Shown here: positions 52,309 through 61,093 of the stretch, in pieces | Layout of the letters: each line of letters opens with the position of its first letter | Numbering within the stretch: the stretch's first letter is position 1 | Assembly: GCF_003719305.1 (NCBI RefSeq) | Contig: NZ_RARC01000026.1 | Span: 31,401 to 95,400, forward strand | DNA length: 64,000 nt | Direction: 5' to 3' | Origin: Mycolicibacterium stellerae | Lineage (GTDB): Bacteria > Actinomycetota > Actinomycetes > Mycobacteriales > Mycobacteriaceae | The notes under the pieces: generated by a model | Seen by the model: the letters and a program-made list of their open reading frames with translations, nothing else | Told to the model about the DNA's origin: nothing | The model's database searches: none | Position numbers and translations under genes: made by a program

Positions 52309-53103
52309 CTACCCGCGGAAAACGAACTCCTCGATGAGCGTATTGACCAGTGCCGGGTTCTCCAGCCCGGCGAGGTGCGCGACGCCTTCCAGCACCGTGA
52401 CCGCGGCACCGGGTACTGCCTCGGCCATTGCGATCGTCTCGGGCACTGGGAACGTCGCGTCCTCGGCTCCCGCGACGACCAGAACCGGCGACGAGATTTT
52501 CGCGAACAGCGAACGCTGGTCCGGGCGTGCGGGCACCACGCTTTTCACCGCCCACGAGCCGGATCCGATATCGACCGCAGCCACGGTGTCCGCGACGAAC
52601 GCGACGACGTCGGGCCGGGTTCCGAAAGTCGTCGGCCCGAGGAAGGCCTTGAGCACCGATCGGGTCAACGGCGGCCGAACACCACCGAACAGCTTGGCAA
52701 TCCGCAGCAGGAACCCGTACTCGATCTTCTGCCGTGTGCTGGCAGGCGATGCGGTGCAGTTCATCAACACGGCGCTACCGATCCGGTCCGGGTAGGTCGC
52801 GGCGAACGTGCCGCCGATCATGCCGCCCCACGAGTTGCCGACGAAGTGCGTCCGATCCTCGCCGAGCGCGTCGAGGATGTCGACGATGCAGCGGGCGCAG
52901 TCGGCGAAATCGAACATCGCCGTGAGCTTCTGGCTCCGCCCATGACCAGGAGGATCAACCAGGATGACGCGGCAGCGGTCGCCGAAATGGTCGGCCTGCG
53001 CCGCCCACATGTCGCCGGTCATCAGCAGGCTCGGCCAGAACATCATCGCCTCACCGCTACCGCGAACCTGGACCCCTAACCGCCCCAGCGCGGTGGCGAC
53101 CAT
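52309..53103 (-). CDS. Alpha/beta-hydrolase fold protein
   Basis: A 264-residue hydrolase. The oxyanion region is VDPPGHGRS near 49-57, the nucleophile elbow is GNSWGG (Ser near 90), Asp is in VVAGAEDATFP near 212-222, and His is in EGVAHLAG near 243-250, so a complete triad is present. Its first 47 bp lie inside the end of the MMPL gene. ATG at 53103 is preferred over GTG at 53115 because GGAAAG lies just upstream. It probably modifies the same compound as the P450. Confidence 0.85.
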   Translation of the reverse strand: MVATALGRLGVQVRGSGEAMMFWPSLLMTGDMWAAQADHFGDRCRVILVDPPGHGRSQKLTAMFDFADCARCIVDILDALGEDRTHFVGNSWGGMIGGTFAATYPDRIGSAVLMNCTASPASTRQKIEYGFLLRIAKLFGGVRPPLTRSVLKAFLGPTTFGTRPDVVAFVADTVAAVDIGSGSWAVKSVVPARPDQRSLFAKISSPVLVVAGAEDATFPVPETIAMAEAVPGAAVTVLEGVAHLAGLENPALVNTLIEEFVFRG

Positions 53104-55105
53104 GTGTCTTTCCACTATGTGAACCGTAGTCCCCGTCGCGCAGCGCGGGCCACCAGATCCGTGGCCCGATGAGGGTGAACAGGGCGGGGATGATCACGGT
53201 GCGCACGACGAAAGTGTCCAGCAGGATGCCGAGGCCGACGATGATGCCGATCTGGGTGAGCACGATCAGCGGCAGCACACCCAGTACGCAGAACACCGCG
53301 GCCAGCACGATGCCCGCGCTGGTGATGACGGCGCCGGTGGCCGAGACGGCCCTGACGATGCCGTCCCTTGTGCCGTGGCCGGGTGTCTCCTCGCGGGCGC
53401 GGGTGACGAGGAAGATCGTGTAGTCGACGCCGAGTGCCACCAGGAACAGGAATGCGAACAGCGGGGCGGTGTCATCCAGCGCAGGGAAGCCGAAGATGTG
53501 CACGCTCGCCCAGCCGCCGAGCCCGAGCGCGGCCAGCGCGCTGAGCACCGTCACGGCGACCAGGATCAACGGCGCAAGGGCCGATCGGAGCAGCACGTAG
53601 AGCACGAGCAGTACGACGGCGAGGATGGCGGGGATGATGACGAGCCGGTCGCGCGCGGCCGCCGCGCTCGCATCGCGGGCCTGCGCGTCCGGCCCGCCGA
53701 CCAGCGCACCGCAATCCTCGCGGTGGACCGAATCACGCAGTGCATCAATGGTTGTGAAGGCATCGTCGGATGCAGGCGCGGCGCTGAGCACCACCGACCA
53801 CTGGCTGAGTCCGTCGTGCGGTGCGCCTGCCGGGTTGGCCGACACGACGCCCGGCGTTGACCTGATCGCCTGCTCGATCTCTGCCGTTCTGCCGGTCTGG
53901 GCGATGACGCGGGTGGGGTTGGTCAGGCCGCTGGGAAAGTGGGCCGCGAGCGTGTCGTATCCGCTGACCGACTCCGCCTGCACCCGGAACTGTTCGGTCT
54001 GCGACAGGCCGATCGGTGTGGTCAACAGTCCGAGGCAGAGCAGTACCAGGCCCGCGACGGCCACCGTGGTGACGCGGGCCGGTCTGCGTGCCACCGCATC
54101 GGCGACACGGTGCCAAATGCCGCCCTCGGTAAGGGGTTTCGCGCCGACCTTCGGAACGAAAGGCCAGAACAGCCTGCGGCCGAACAGGGCAAGCAGCGGC
54201 GGCAGCACGAGCAGAACGAACACCGCGGCCACGACGAGACCCGACGCGGCCTGCACCCCGAGGCTTCTGGTGGAAGGTGACGAGGCGAGCACAAGGGTCA
54301 GCAACGCCAGCACGACGGTGGCGTTGCTTGCCAGGATCGCGGGCCCGGCCTGGCGGACCGCCACCCGAAGGGCGTCGCGGTGATTCTGCGTGCGGCCCAA
54401 CTCTTCTCGGTACCGTGATATCAGCAGCAGGGCGTAGTTGGTGCCCGCGCCGAATACCAGCACGCTTGTGATGCCGGACGTCGAACCGTCCGGTGTCATG
54501 CCGACGGCTTGGGCGATCGCACTACCGACGACGGCGGCGACGCGGTCGGCGAATCCGATCACGGCGAGCGGGACAAGCCACAGCACCGGCGACCGGTAGG
54601 TCACGATCAGCAGCAGCGCCACCACAAACGCGGTGACGGCGAGCAGCGTGATGTTGGCTCCGGAGAACGAGTTCGCGATGTCGGCGCCGAACGCGGGTCC
54701 GCCGGTGACCTCGACTCGGAGGTCGCTTAGCAGCCCGTCTTGCGCGGAATCGCGCAGAGCGTTGACCGCATCACCGAGCGCGAAGCCCGACAGCCCGGCG
54801 TCCAACGGCACGGTGGCCACCGCCGCCCGGCCGTCCTCGGCCACCACCACGGGTTGTTGCTTGATCGCTGCCAGATCGGCCGGGGTCAGTGCCTCGCCGT
54901 CGTGGCGACTGAAAACCACGATCGCGGGGACCCGGTCACCACCGGGTAGTTGTGCCCGCACGGCGTCCGCCCGCGCGGACTCGGCGCTGGTTGGCACGGG
55001 AACAGGCGACTGCTCGCTGGAGTCGTCGCTGCCGATCAGGCCGATCAGCGCACCAGAGACGATCAGTACGGCCAGTGCCAGCGCCCACGAGAACCGCCCG
55101 GTCAT
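53057..55105 (-). CDS. MMPL/RND-family transporter
   Basis: A 682-residue RND exporter with two homologous halves, each with a large outer loop and about six membrane segments. The TM4 and TM10 motifs are GAGTNYALLLISRYREEL and GVDYTIFLVTRAREE; the first has Asn where many MmpL proteins have the proton-relay Asp, while the second keeps Asp. A C-terminal basic tail follows. It heads the operon with hydrolase, P450 and ferredoxin and is divergent from a MarR gene. Export of the product of these enzymes is the likely role. A TTG three codons upstream is an alternative start. Confidence 0.87.
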   Translation of the reverse strand: MTGRFSWALALAVLIVSGALIGLIGSDDSSEQSPVPVPTSAESARADAVRAQLPGGDRVPAIVVFSRHDGEALTPADLAAIKQQPVVVAEDGRAAVATVPLDAGLSGFALGDAVNALRDSAQDGLLSDLRVEVTGGPAFGADIANSFSGANITLLAVTAFVVALLLIVTYRSPVLWLVPLAVIGFADRVAAVVGSAIAQAVGMTPDGSTSGITSVLVFGAGTNYALLLISRYREELGRTQNHRDALRVAVRQAGPAILASNATVVLALLTLVLASSPSTRSLGVQAASGLVVAAVFVLLVLPPLLALFGRRLFWPFVPKVGAKPLTEGGIWHRVADAVARRPARVTTVAVAGLVLLCLGLLTTPIGLSQTEQFRVQAESVSGYDTLAAHFPSGLTNPTRVIAQTGRTAEIEQAIRSTPGVVSANPAGAPHDGLSQWSVVLSAAPASDDAFTTIDALRDSVHREDCGALVGGPDAQARDASAAAARDRLVIIPAILAVVLLVLYVLLRSALAPLILVAVTVLSALAALGLGGWASVHIFGFPALDDTAPLFAFLFLVALGVDYTIFLVTRAREETPGHGTRDGIVRAVSATGAVITSAGIVLAAVFCVLGVLPLIVLTQIGIIVGLGILLDTFVVRTVIIPALFTLIGPRIWWPALRDGDYGSHSGKTHGRHRAGAVRGPGSR

Positions 55106-55122
55106 GACGTCCAATATTTCAG

Positions 55123-55163
55123 ATAGTTAACTGTTAATCAAATGAACTTATTGCAGCTATGCT
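55123..55163 (+). promoter_or_regulatory. MarR-type operator and leaderless -10 of the marR gene
   Basis: AGTTAACT at 55125-55132 is a perfect palindrome, extended as ATAGTTAACTGTTAAT (55123-55138), typical of MarR sites. TATGCT at 55158-55163 ends six bases before the GTG at 55170. The operator lies between the divergent marR and MMPL genes and could control both. Confidence 0.55.
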
Positions 55164-55169
55164 GCTCTG

Positions 55170-55646
55170 GTGGCGAAGACCGACCGGGCCGCACTGGAAG
55201 CGATCATCGCGGCCGACGTGCGGGCGATGACCGCGGAGTCCGATCAGATCGGAAGGCATTTCGCCGGACGACATGACGTGGCGGCCAACGACTTCCGCGC
55301 CCTGCTGTACGTCATGGTGGCCGAGACGTCGGGTTCGCCCCTGACCGCGGGCGAACTCAGGACGAAGATGGGGATGTCCGGCGCTGCCATCACCTACCTC
55401 GTCGAGCGGATGATTGCCTCCGGCCACTTCCGCCGCGAGTCCGACCCATCCGATCGGCGCAAGGTCATGCTGCGGGTTGCCGACGACGGAATCGCTGTCG
55501 CCCGAGGCTTTTTCACGCCCCTGGCCGAACACAACCGGCGCGCGATGGCCGCGTTGCCCACCGACGACCTCGCCGCGGCGCACCGGACGTTCACCGCGAT
55601 CATCGACGCGATGCGCGCATTTCGCTGCGAGCTCGACGAGCAGTGA
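55170..55646 (+). CDS. MarR-family transcriptional regulator
   Basis: A 158-residue winged-helix regulator. The DNA-binding unit runs from TAGELRTKMGMSGAAITYLVERM (in part, ELRTKMGMSGAAITYLVE) through the wing RRESDPSDRRKVMLRVADDG. Long helices at both ends form the dimer interface. It is divergent from the MMPL-hydrolase-P450-ferredoxin operon and is its probable repressor. GTG start, likely leaderless. The 3' end overlaps the convergent glycosyltransferase gene by 47 bp. Confidence 0.86.
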   Translation: MAKTDRAALEAIIAADVRAMTAESDQIGRHFAGRHDVAANDFRALLYVMVAETSGSPLTAGELRTKMGMSGAAITYLVERMIASGHFRRESDPSDRRKVMLRVADDGIAVARGFFTPLAEHNRRAMAALPTDDLAAAHRTFTAIIDAMRAFRCELDEQ

Positions 55647-56838
55647 CCTCCTCGATGAGAAGCTTGGCGGCCACCGTCGCCCCGTCGGAGCGGATGCTGC
55701 CTGCCACTTCAGCGGCGCGGGCGCGCGTCCCGGGAGTCATGGCGGCCTCGAGCGCCACCGACAACGACTCGACCGTCGGGGTCGGTCCGTCGTGTGCGGC
55801 ACCGATACCGAGCGCCGCCACCCTGTCCGCCCAGTAGGGCTGGTCGGCCATCTGGGGGACGACGACCTGGGGTGCGCCCGCCCGTGCCGCCGTCGTCGTT
55901 GTGCCCGCGCCGCCGTGGTGCACGACCGCCGCAACCCGCGTGAACAGCGCCTGGTGGTTGACCTCGCCGATGGTGAAGCAGTCGTCCTCATCGTCGATCG
56001 GTGCCAAATCGGCCCAGCCGCGCGAGACGACGACGCGGCGGCGATGCCCGCGGACGGCCCCGATGGCGACCCTGGCGACGTCCTGAGGCGCGCGCACACT
56101 GCTGAAGCCGACGTACACCGGCGGCGCGCCCGCATCGAGGAACGCGATCAGATCGGCTGGCAGCGGACGGTCGTCGGGAAGGATCCACGCACCGGTCTGC
56201 ACCACGTCGTGATCCGGCGAACCGGGCCACGGGGCGAGGATCGGATCTGCAGCCAGCCATGGCCGGTCCGTGTGGACGTGATCACGGACGTTGTCCACCG
56301 GCGGCAACCCGATTGCCGCGCGATGTGCGTTGAGCGGGTCACGGTAGAGCGCGTTGACCCGCTCCGCGTCCACGTCCCACAGCACGCGGTTGTCGATTTC
56401 ACCCGGCGGGAACGGCCGACCGGGCCGCTGCAGTGGCACCTGGTGTGGCGAGGGGATGGTGCCGGGGAGGAAGGCCACGCACACGTAGTGGATGCCCAGC
56501 TTCTGGGCTATCGATCGCACACCTGCGGGCATCAAACCCGTCGCCACCACCGCGTCGCATCCATCGGCAGCGGCGGCGACCGTGTCGAACTGCATCGCCA
56601 CGAGGTTGGCCGCCGTCTTGGGCGCGTCGGCCGGTGTCAGCGGCTTCTGCCCGTGCAGCATCTCGCGCAGCGACTTGCCCATCGGGATCAGCGGCACGTC
56701 GACCCGCGCCGCAAGATCCACGAAGTCGGGTGGTGCGCACACCCGAACCTGCGCGCCGAGCCCCTTTAGCGCCAGCGCGAATCCCATCAACGGTTCGACA
56801 TCCCCGCGTGAACCCCACGACGACAACAAAACACGCAT
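55600..56838 (-). CDS. UGT/GtfA-like GT-B glycosyltransferase
   Basis: A 412-residue glycosyltransferase of family 1. The N-terminal domain begins MRVLLSSWGSRGDVEPLMGF (in part, SSWGSRGDVEP). The C-terminal nucleotide-sugar domain has VGFSSVRA near 252 and the donor motif VHHGGAGTTTTAARAGAPQV with PQMADQPYWADRV. Relatives glycosylate glycopeptides, macrolides, sterols or glycopeptidolipids; in mycobacteria several build GPL sugars. The acceptor cannot be told. The frame begins 5 codons after an in-frame TTG, but ATG at 56838 fits the family start. Confidence 0.87.
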   Translation of the reverse strand: MRVLLSSWGSRGDVEPLMGFALALKGLGAQVRVCAPPDFVDLAARVDVPLIPMGKSLREMLHGQKPLTPADAPKTAANLVAMQFDTVAAAADGCDAVVATGLMPAGVRSIAQKLGIHYVCVAFLPGTIPSPHQVPLQRPGRPFPPGEIDNRVLWDVDAERVNALYRDPLNAHRAAIGLPPVDNVRDHVHTDRPWLAADPILAPWPGSPDHDVVQTGAWILPDDRPLPADLIAFLDAGAPPVYVGFSSVRAPQDVARVAIGAVRGHRRRVVVSRGWADLAPIDDEDDCFTIGEVNHQALFTRVAAVVHHGGAGTTTTAARAGAPQVVVPQMADQPYWADRVAALGIGAAHDGPTPTVESLSVALEAAMTPGTRARAAEVAGSIRSDGATVAAKLLIEEVTARRARSEMRASRR

Positions 56839-56970
56839 CGCTTCAACCCCCAAATCGCAAGCCAGGGGGACGAGTCTGCGACATCACCGGGGTCTTGCCG
56901 CAAGCCCCCCTGTGCGCTATACGTTGAAGAGGGAAGGAAATACGGCTCCCGCCGCTGCCTCATTGCTCCC

Positions 56971-56988
56971 GCTCAAGTGCGGTTGAGC
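56971..56988. terminator. Short hairpin over the CPA1 stop codon
   Basis: GCTCAA-GTGCGG-TTGAGC is a perfect 6-bp stem spanning the end of the antiporter gene. There is no U-run, so termination is only a possibility. Confidence 0.3.
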
Positions 56989-58562
56989 GTCGCCTCCTCG
57001 AGATCCAGTCCGTGCAACACCGACCGCAGCACCTCGTCGTCGATGTTCCCGCTGTCTCGCTCGGCGATGAACGCTTTGCGTTCGGCGGCCAGCATCTCCA
57101 GCCGTAGTCGCCGGAATGCCGCCGTCGGACTCTCGCCGATCTCCTCCTCGGTGCGGCCGAGTCGCTCCCACGCCGAGTTTCGTCGCCGAGTGTTCCACGC
57201 GCGCAACACATCTGCGGCCCGCTCGTGCACTTCGGCGGTCTCCGGGTCGGCCAGCAGCTCGTCGAGCCGGTCGGCGGCCGCGGTGGCAGCCTTCTCCTGA
57301 GCGGCCGCTGCGGCGATCGCGTCGGTGCGCGCGTCGTCGCCCTGCACGCCGAGCCGCCGGATCAGCCACGGCAGGGTCAGCCCGTGCAGCAGCAGCGTGC
57401 CGATGACGACCACGAAGGTCAGGAACACGATGTGCGGGCGGCCGGGGAGCGGGGCGCCCGACAACGTCGTCATCGGCACCGCGAATGCCGCGGCCAGCGA
57501 GACCACACCGCGCATCCCCGCCCACGCCACCACGAAGACCTGCGCGACGGTCGGCGCGGGCTCGCGCTCCCTGATGCGTGGCGACAGCATCCTGGGCAGG
57601 TAGGCGAACGTATACACCCACACGATCCGCACGACGATCACGGTCGCGAGCACGGCCGCCGACGAGGCGAAGATCACCGAGGCGGAGATGCCCGCGAGCT
57701 CGCCGATCACCGTCGGCAACTGCAGGCCGATCATCAGGAACGCGAACGACTCGAGCAGCAGCTGAACGGCCTTCCACACCGCCTGGTCCTGCAGCCGGGT
57801 CTCGTAGCCGGCGTGCGGCGACAGCTGGCCGAGCATGAGCGCGGCCACCACGACCGCGAGCACGCCCGACCCGTGCGCCTCCTCGGCGGTGAGATAGATG
57901 ACGAACGGCGCGACGAGGCCGAGCGCGCTTTCCACCAGCGGATCCCGCAGGCGGTACCGGATGAGGGCGATGACGGCGCCGAGCGCGACGCCGATCACGA
58001 CGCCGCCTCCTGCGGCCAGCGCGAACGTGCCAAGGCCCTTGCCCCAGGTCGCCGCGCTGCCGATCGCCGCGGCGAGCGCGACCTTGTAGGCGGTCAGCGC
58101 GGTTGCGTCGTTGAGCAGGCTCTCACCGCCGAGCAGCGTCATCACCCGGCGAGGCAGGCCGAGCCTGCGGCCGACGGCCGTGGCCGAGACCGCGTCGGGC
58201 GGAGCCACGATGGCGCCGAGCGTCAGCGCCGCCGCGACCGTCAGCTCGGGCACCGTGTGGAAGGCGACGAAGCCGACCGCGAACGTCGTGACCAGCGGCA
58301 GACCGACGGCCAGCAGCGAGATAGGACGGATGTTCCGTTTCAGGTTGAGGTAGCTGCTTTCCAGGCCGGCCGACCACAGAAGCGGCGGCAGCAGAACATA
58401 GAGTACGAGCTCCGGGTCGAGCTCGATGTCCTCGAAGACGGGGATCGTGCTCACCGCAAGGCCCGCCACCACCAGTGCCAGGGGAGCGGACGCGTTGAAG
58501 CGGCGCGCCAAAGCGGCCAGCAGCACCGACAGCACCAACACGGCGAGCAGGGAGCCTTGCAC
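56973..58562 (-). CDS. CPA1-family Na+/H+ antiporter
   Basis: A 529-residue monovalent cation/proton antiporter with about 12 membrane segments to residue 410 and a cytoplasmic helical tail of about 115 residues. The ion-site signature GGESLLNDATALTAYKVAL lies near residue 145 (Asn-Asp pair), preceded by GAIVAPPDAVSATAV. AGMRGVVSLAAAFAVP near residue 350 is the conserved second half-motif. It matches YjcE/Rv2287-type exchangers. The GTG at 58562 has AGGAGG about nine bases upstream. Confidence 0.9.
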   Translation of the reverse strand: MQGSLLAVLVLSVLLAALARRFNASAPLALVVAGLAVSTIPVFEDIELDPELVLYVLLPPLLWSAGLESSYLNLKRNIRPISLLAVGLPLVTTFAVGFVAFHTVPELTVAAALTLGAIVAPPDAVSATAVGRRLGLPRRVMTLLGGESLLNDATALTAYKVALAAAIGSAATWGKGLGTFALAAGGGVVIGVALGAVIALIRYRLRDPLVESALGLVAPFVIYLTAEEAHGSGVLAVVVAALMLGQLSPHAGYETRLQDQAVWKAVQLLLESFAFLMIGLQLPTVIGELAGISASVIFASSAAVLATVIVVRIVWVYTFAYLPRMLSPRIREREPAPTVAQVFVVAWAGMRGVVSLAAAFAVPMTTLSGAPLPGRPHIVFLTFVVVIGTLLLHGLTLPWLIRRLGVQGDDARTDAIAAAAAQEKAATAAADRLDELLADPETAEVHERAADVLRAWNTRRRNSAWERLGRTEEEIGESPTAAFRRLRLEMLAAERKAFIAERDSGNIDDEVLRSVLHGLDLEEATLNRT

Positions 58563-58619
58563 TGGGTCACACCTCCTTCGCCGAACCTGCGTCACACGAT
58601 GTCCCTATCCTTGGACAGC

Positions 58620-58928
58620 ATGCTGAAGAGATCGCGCGGACGCGAAGCTAGGGCATCGGAGGGGCCGACCACCTGCCCGCATCTCTTGGCTGCAACCTCA
58701 GAACCGCAGCCGCTTACTCCCGGACAGTGCCAGGCCTGCGCGGAGCTGGGGGAGAACACCTGGGCGCATTTGCGGATGTGTATGACATGCGGTCACGTCG
58801 GCTGCTGCGACTCGAGCCCGCATCAACACGCCAGCGAACACTTCCGCGACACCGGCCACCCTGTGATGCGATCCGTTGAGCCCGGAGAGAACTGGCGATG
58901 GTGCTACATCGACATCCGGCTCGGGTGA
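58620..58928 (+). CDS. UBP-type zinc-finger protein
   Basis: A 102-residue protein that is almost entirely a ZnF-UBP fold. Ligand-like residues appear in order: CPHL, CQACAELG, MCMTCGHVGCCDSSPHQHAS (in part, CMTCGHVGCCDSS), HFRDTGHPVM and W at the end (NWRWCYIDIRLG). In eukaryotes this fold binds ubiquitin C-termini; in bacteria without ubiquitin its partner is unknown. ATG at 58599 is an in-frame alternative start. It lies divergent from the antiporter gene and upstream of the purT-like gene. Confidence 0.8.
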   Translation: MLKRSRGREARASEGPTTCPHLLAATSEPQPLTPGQCQACAELGENTWAHLRMCMTCGHVGCCDSSPHQHASEHFRDTGHPVMRSVEPGENWRWCYIDIRLG

Positions 58929-58951
58929 GGATCTGGCAGGCTTGACCCCCG

Positions 58952-60217
58952 ATGAGTGAAACCAACCAAACCCCCGAACCCGAGGACACGCCGGGCGACG
59001 AGTCGACCGACACCGAGCCGGCCGCGCAGCGCGACGAACGCAGCGCGGTGATGCTGCTCGGCTCCGGTGAGTTGAGCCGAGAGTTGACCCTGGCGTTCCA
59101 GCGGCTCGGCCGTGAGGTGGTGGCAGTCGACCGGTATGCGAATGCGCCCGCCCACGGGGTGGCCGATCGCGCGGCGGTGGTGAAGATGAACGACGCCGAG
59201 GCGCTCACCGCGATCATCGAGCGGGCCAACCCGCTGTTTGTCGTTGCCGAGTCCGGCCTCATTGCGGTGGACGCGCTTGTCGCTGCCGCAGAGCGCGGCT
59301 TGGAGGTGTTTCCGACACCCCGCAGTGTGCGAATGTCCCAGGACCGGGAGGGCATGCGGAAGCTGGCCGCAGATGAGCTGGGCTTGCCGACCGTGCCGTT
59401 CTGGTTCGCCGGGTCGGTCGACGAGCTGACCGCGGTGGCCGAGCACGCCGGCTTCCCGCTGGTGGTCAAGCCGATCGCGGGGGTGCCGGGCGAGGGCGAG
59501 TCGGTGTTGTTGCGCATCGAGGATGTCGAGGCGGCGTGGCAGCGCGCCGTTTCGGCGGGCCGGGTTGCACACAGCAGGGTGCTCGCAGAGACCGTCGTCG
59601 AGGTCGATCACGAGATCACCCTCATCACGGTCCGGACCACCGGACCGACGGGGCCCGCGCTGCATTTCTGCGAACCGATCGGCCACCGCGCGGGGGACAA
59701 CGACCTGCTGGAGTCTTGGCAGCCTCAGTCGCTGTCGGCCCCTGCGTTGGACGCGGCGAAGTCGATCGCCGCGCGCATCGTCAACGCGCTCGGGGGCCGC
59801 GGCGTCTTCGGAGTCGAACTGCTGGTGAGCGGTGACGACGTGTACTTCGCCGACGTCCGCACCAGACCGCATGACAGTGGGCTGGTAACCCTTCGGTCGC
59901 AACGGCTTTCGGAGTTCGAACTGCACGCAAGAGCGATCCTGGGGCTGCATGTGGACACCATCATGATCTCCCCTGGTGCCGCAGAGGTGACGTATGCGGG
60001 TGCCGATTGGGCGCGAGTCGAGATCGCGCCGGAGAACGTCAACGCGGTGCTCGGCGACGCATTGGCCGTTGCGGAGAGCGATGCCCGGCTGTTCAACCGG
60101 CCCGACGAGGGGGAACCCCGGCGTCGACTCGGGCTGGCGCTGGCGACCGCGCCGGACGTGACGACCGCCAGGGACAGGGTGCGCCGAGTCACCGGCGTGC
60201 TGCGCAAACTCTGGTAG
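58952..60217 (+). CDS. purT: PurT-like ATP-grasp protein (formyltransferase 2 homologue)
   Basis: A 421-residue ATP-grasp protein aligned end to end with PurT, which makes formyl-GAR from formate, ATP and GAR. Conserved blocks are VMLLGSGELSRELTLAFQRLG near residue 33 (in part, LLGSGELSRELTLAFQRLG), RAGDNDLLESWQPQ, GGRGVFGVELLV and RPHDSGLVTLRSQRLSEFELHAR (in part, RPHDSGLVTLRSQRLSEF). However, the ATP loop that reads MSSSGKGQ in E. coli PurT is AGVPGEGE here, and the substrate and metal acidic positions also differ. It may be a divergent paralogue, as in Rv0389. An acidic N-terminal tail of about 30 residues is extra. Confidence 0.8.
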   Translation: MSETNQTPEPEDTPGDESTDTEPAAQRDERSAVMLLGSGELSRELTLAFQRLGREVVAVDRYANAPAHGVADRAAVVKMNDAEALTAIIERANPLFVVAESGLIAVDALVAAAERGLEVFPTPRSVRMSQDREGMRKLAADELGLPTVPFWFAGSVDELTAVAEHAGFPLVVKPIAGVPGEGESVLLRIEDVEAAWQRAVSAGRVAHSRVLAETVVEVDHEITLITVRTTGPTGPALHFCEPIGHRAGDNDLLESWQPQSLSAPALDAAKSIAARIVNALGGRGVFGVELLVSGDDVYFADVRTRPHDSGLVTLRSQRLSEFELHARAILGLHVDTIMISPGAAEVTYAGADWARVEIAPENVNAVLGDALAVAESDARLFNRPDEGEPRRRLGLALATAPDVTTARDRVRRVTGVLRKLW

Positions 60218-60219
60218 CC

Positions 60220-60660
60220 GTGCCGTCCGACGAGGCCGCCGACAGGCCGACCATGGCCCCGTTCGTGGGTGCGCTGGCAATCATTGTGGTCGTCGTGATC
60301 GCAATCTGGTTGTTCAGCGTTTTCGAGGGCGACCGCACCCCAGAAGACCAGCGTGTCGCGCGGGCCGCGGTCGGTCAGAATGACGCGCTGCAGCGCGAGG
60401 ATTTCGCCGACTTCGGTGTGTACACATGTGACAAGGTGCGGGGTTCGGAGACCGATATGGTTGCCCGCCAACGGGATTCAGCGGCCAAGCGCGGGGCCCG
60501 GTTCGTCGACGACGTCACCGACGTCAAGATCGACGGGGACCGTGCGACGGCGACCGTTACCTACCATTTCGACAAGGCGCCGGACGAGAAAGCGCCTGTT
60601 CCGATGACCTTCCTCCGCGAGGGTGGAGCGTGGAAGGTCTGTTCGACCGGTCCCAGCTAG
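60220..60660 (+). CDS. Single-pass membrane protein, DUF4878-like
   Basis: A 146-residue protein starting with GTG two bases after the purT-like stop. One membrane helix (about residues 13-36) is followed by an outer domain with Cys in YTCDKV and WKVCSTGPS and an NTF2-like pattern (VARAAVGQNDALQREDF; FLREGGAWKVC). The same type of outer domain is seen in the Rv0361-like protein of this window. Function unknown. Confidence 0.65.
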   Translation: MPSDEAADRPTMAPFVGALAIIVVVVIAIWLFSVFEGDRTPEDQRVARAAVGQNDALQREDFADFGVYTCDKVRGSETDMVARQRDSAAKRGARFVDDVTDVKIDGDRATATVTYHFDKAPDEKAPVPMTFLREGGAWKVCSTGPS

Positions 60661-60679
60661 GTATGGGACACTCGCGATC

Positions 60680-61093
60680 GTGAGCTACGCGGGAGACATC
60701 ACACCTGAAGAGGCCTGGAAACTTCTCAACGATGACCCTCAGGCCGTGCTCGTCGACTGCCGCACCGAGGCGGAATGGCGCTTCGTCGGCGTGCCCGACC
60801 TGACGGGTCTCGATCGCGACGTCGTTTACGTCGAGTGGAACCGCACCGACGGCAGCAGAAACGACGGCTTCGTCGACGACCTCGTCGCAGCGGGCGTCGA
60901 ACCCGGAGACCGGCCCGTTGTGTTCCTGTGCCGCTCCGGAAACCGATCGATCGGCGCCGCCAAGGCCGCGACGGAGGCGGGCATCGCACCGTCCTACAAC
61001 ATCCTGGACGGATTCGAGGGCGACCTCGACGAGGACAAGCACCGCGGGTCCACCGGCTGGAAGGCGCTCGGCCTGCCTTGGACGCAGTCGTGA
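60680..61093 (+). CDS. Rhodanese-like sulfurtransferase, Rv0390-like
   Basis: A 137-residue single-domain rhodanese. The active-site loop is FLCRSGNRS with the persulfide-forming Cys near residue 82, and the N-terminal DCRTEAEW motif near residue 28 is conserved. It overlaps metZ by GTGA, so sulfur delivery or detoxification linked to homocysteine synthesis is plausible but unproven. GTG start at 60680. Confidence 0.88.
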   Translation: MSYAGDITPEEAWKLLNDDPQAVLVDCRTEAEWRFVGVPDLTGLDRDVVYVEWNRTDGSRNDGFVDDLVAAGVEPGDRPVVFLCRSGNRSIGAAKAATEAGIAPSYNILDGFEGDLDEDKHRGSTGWKALGLPWTQS

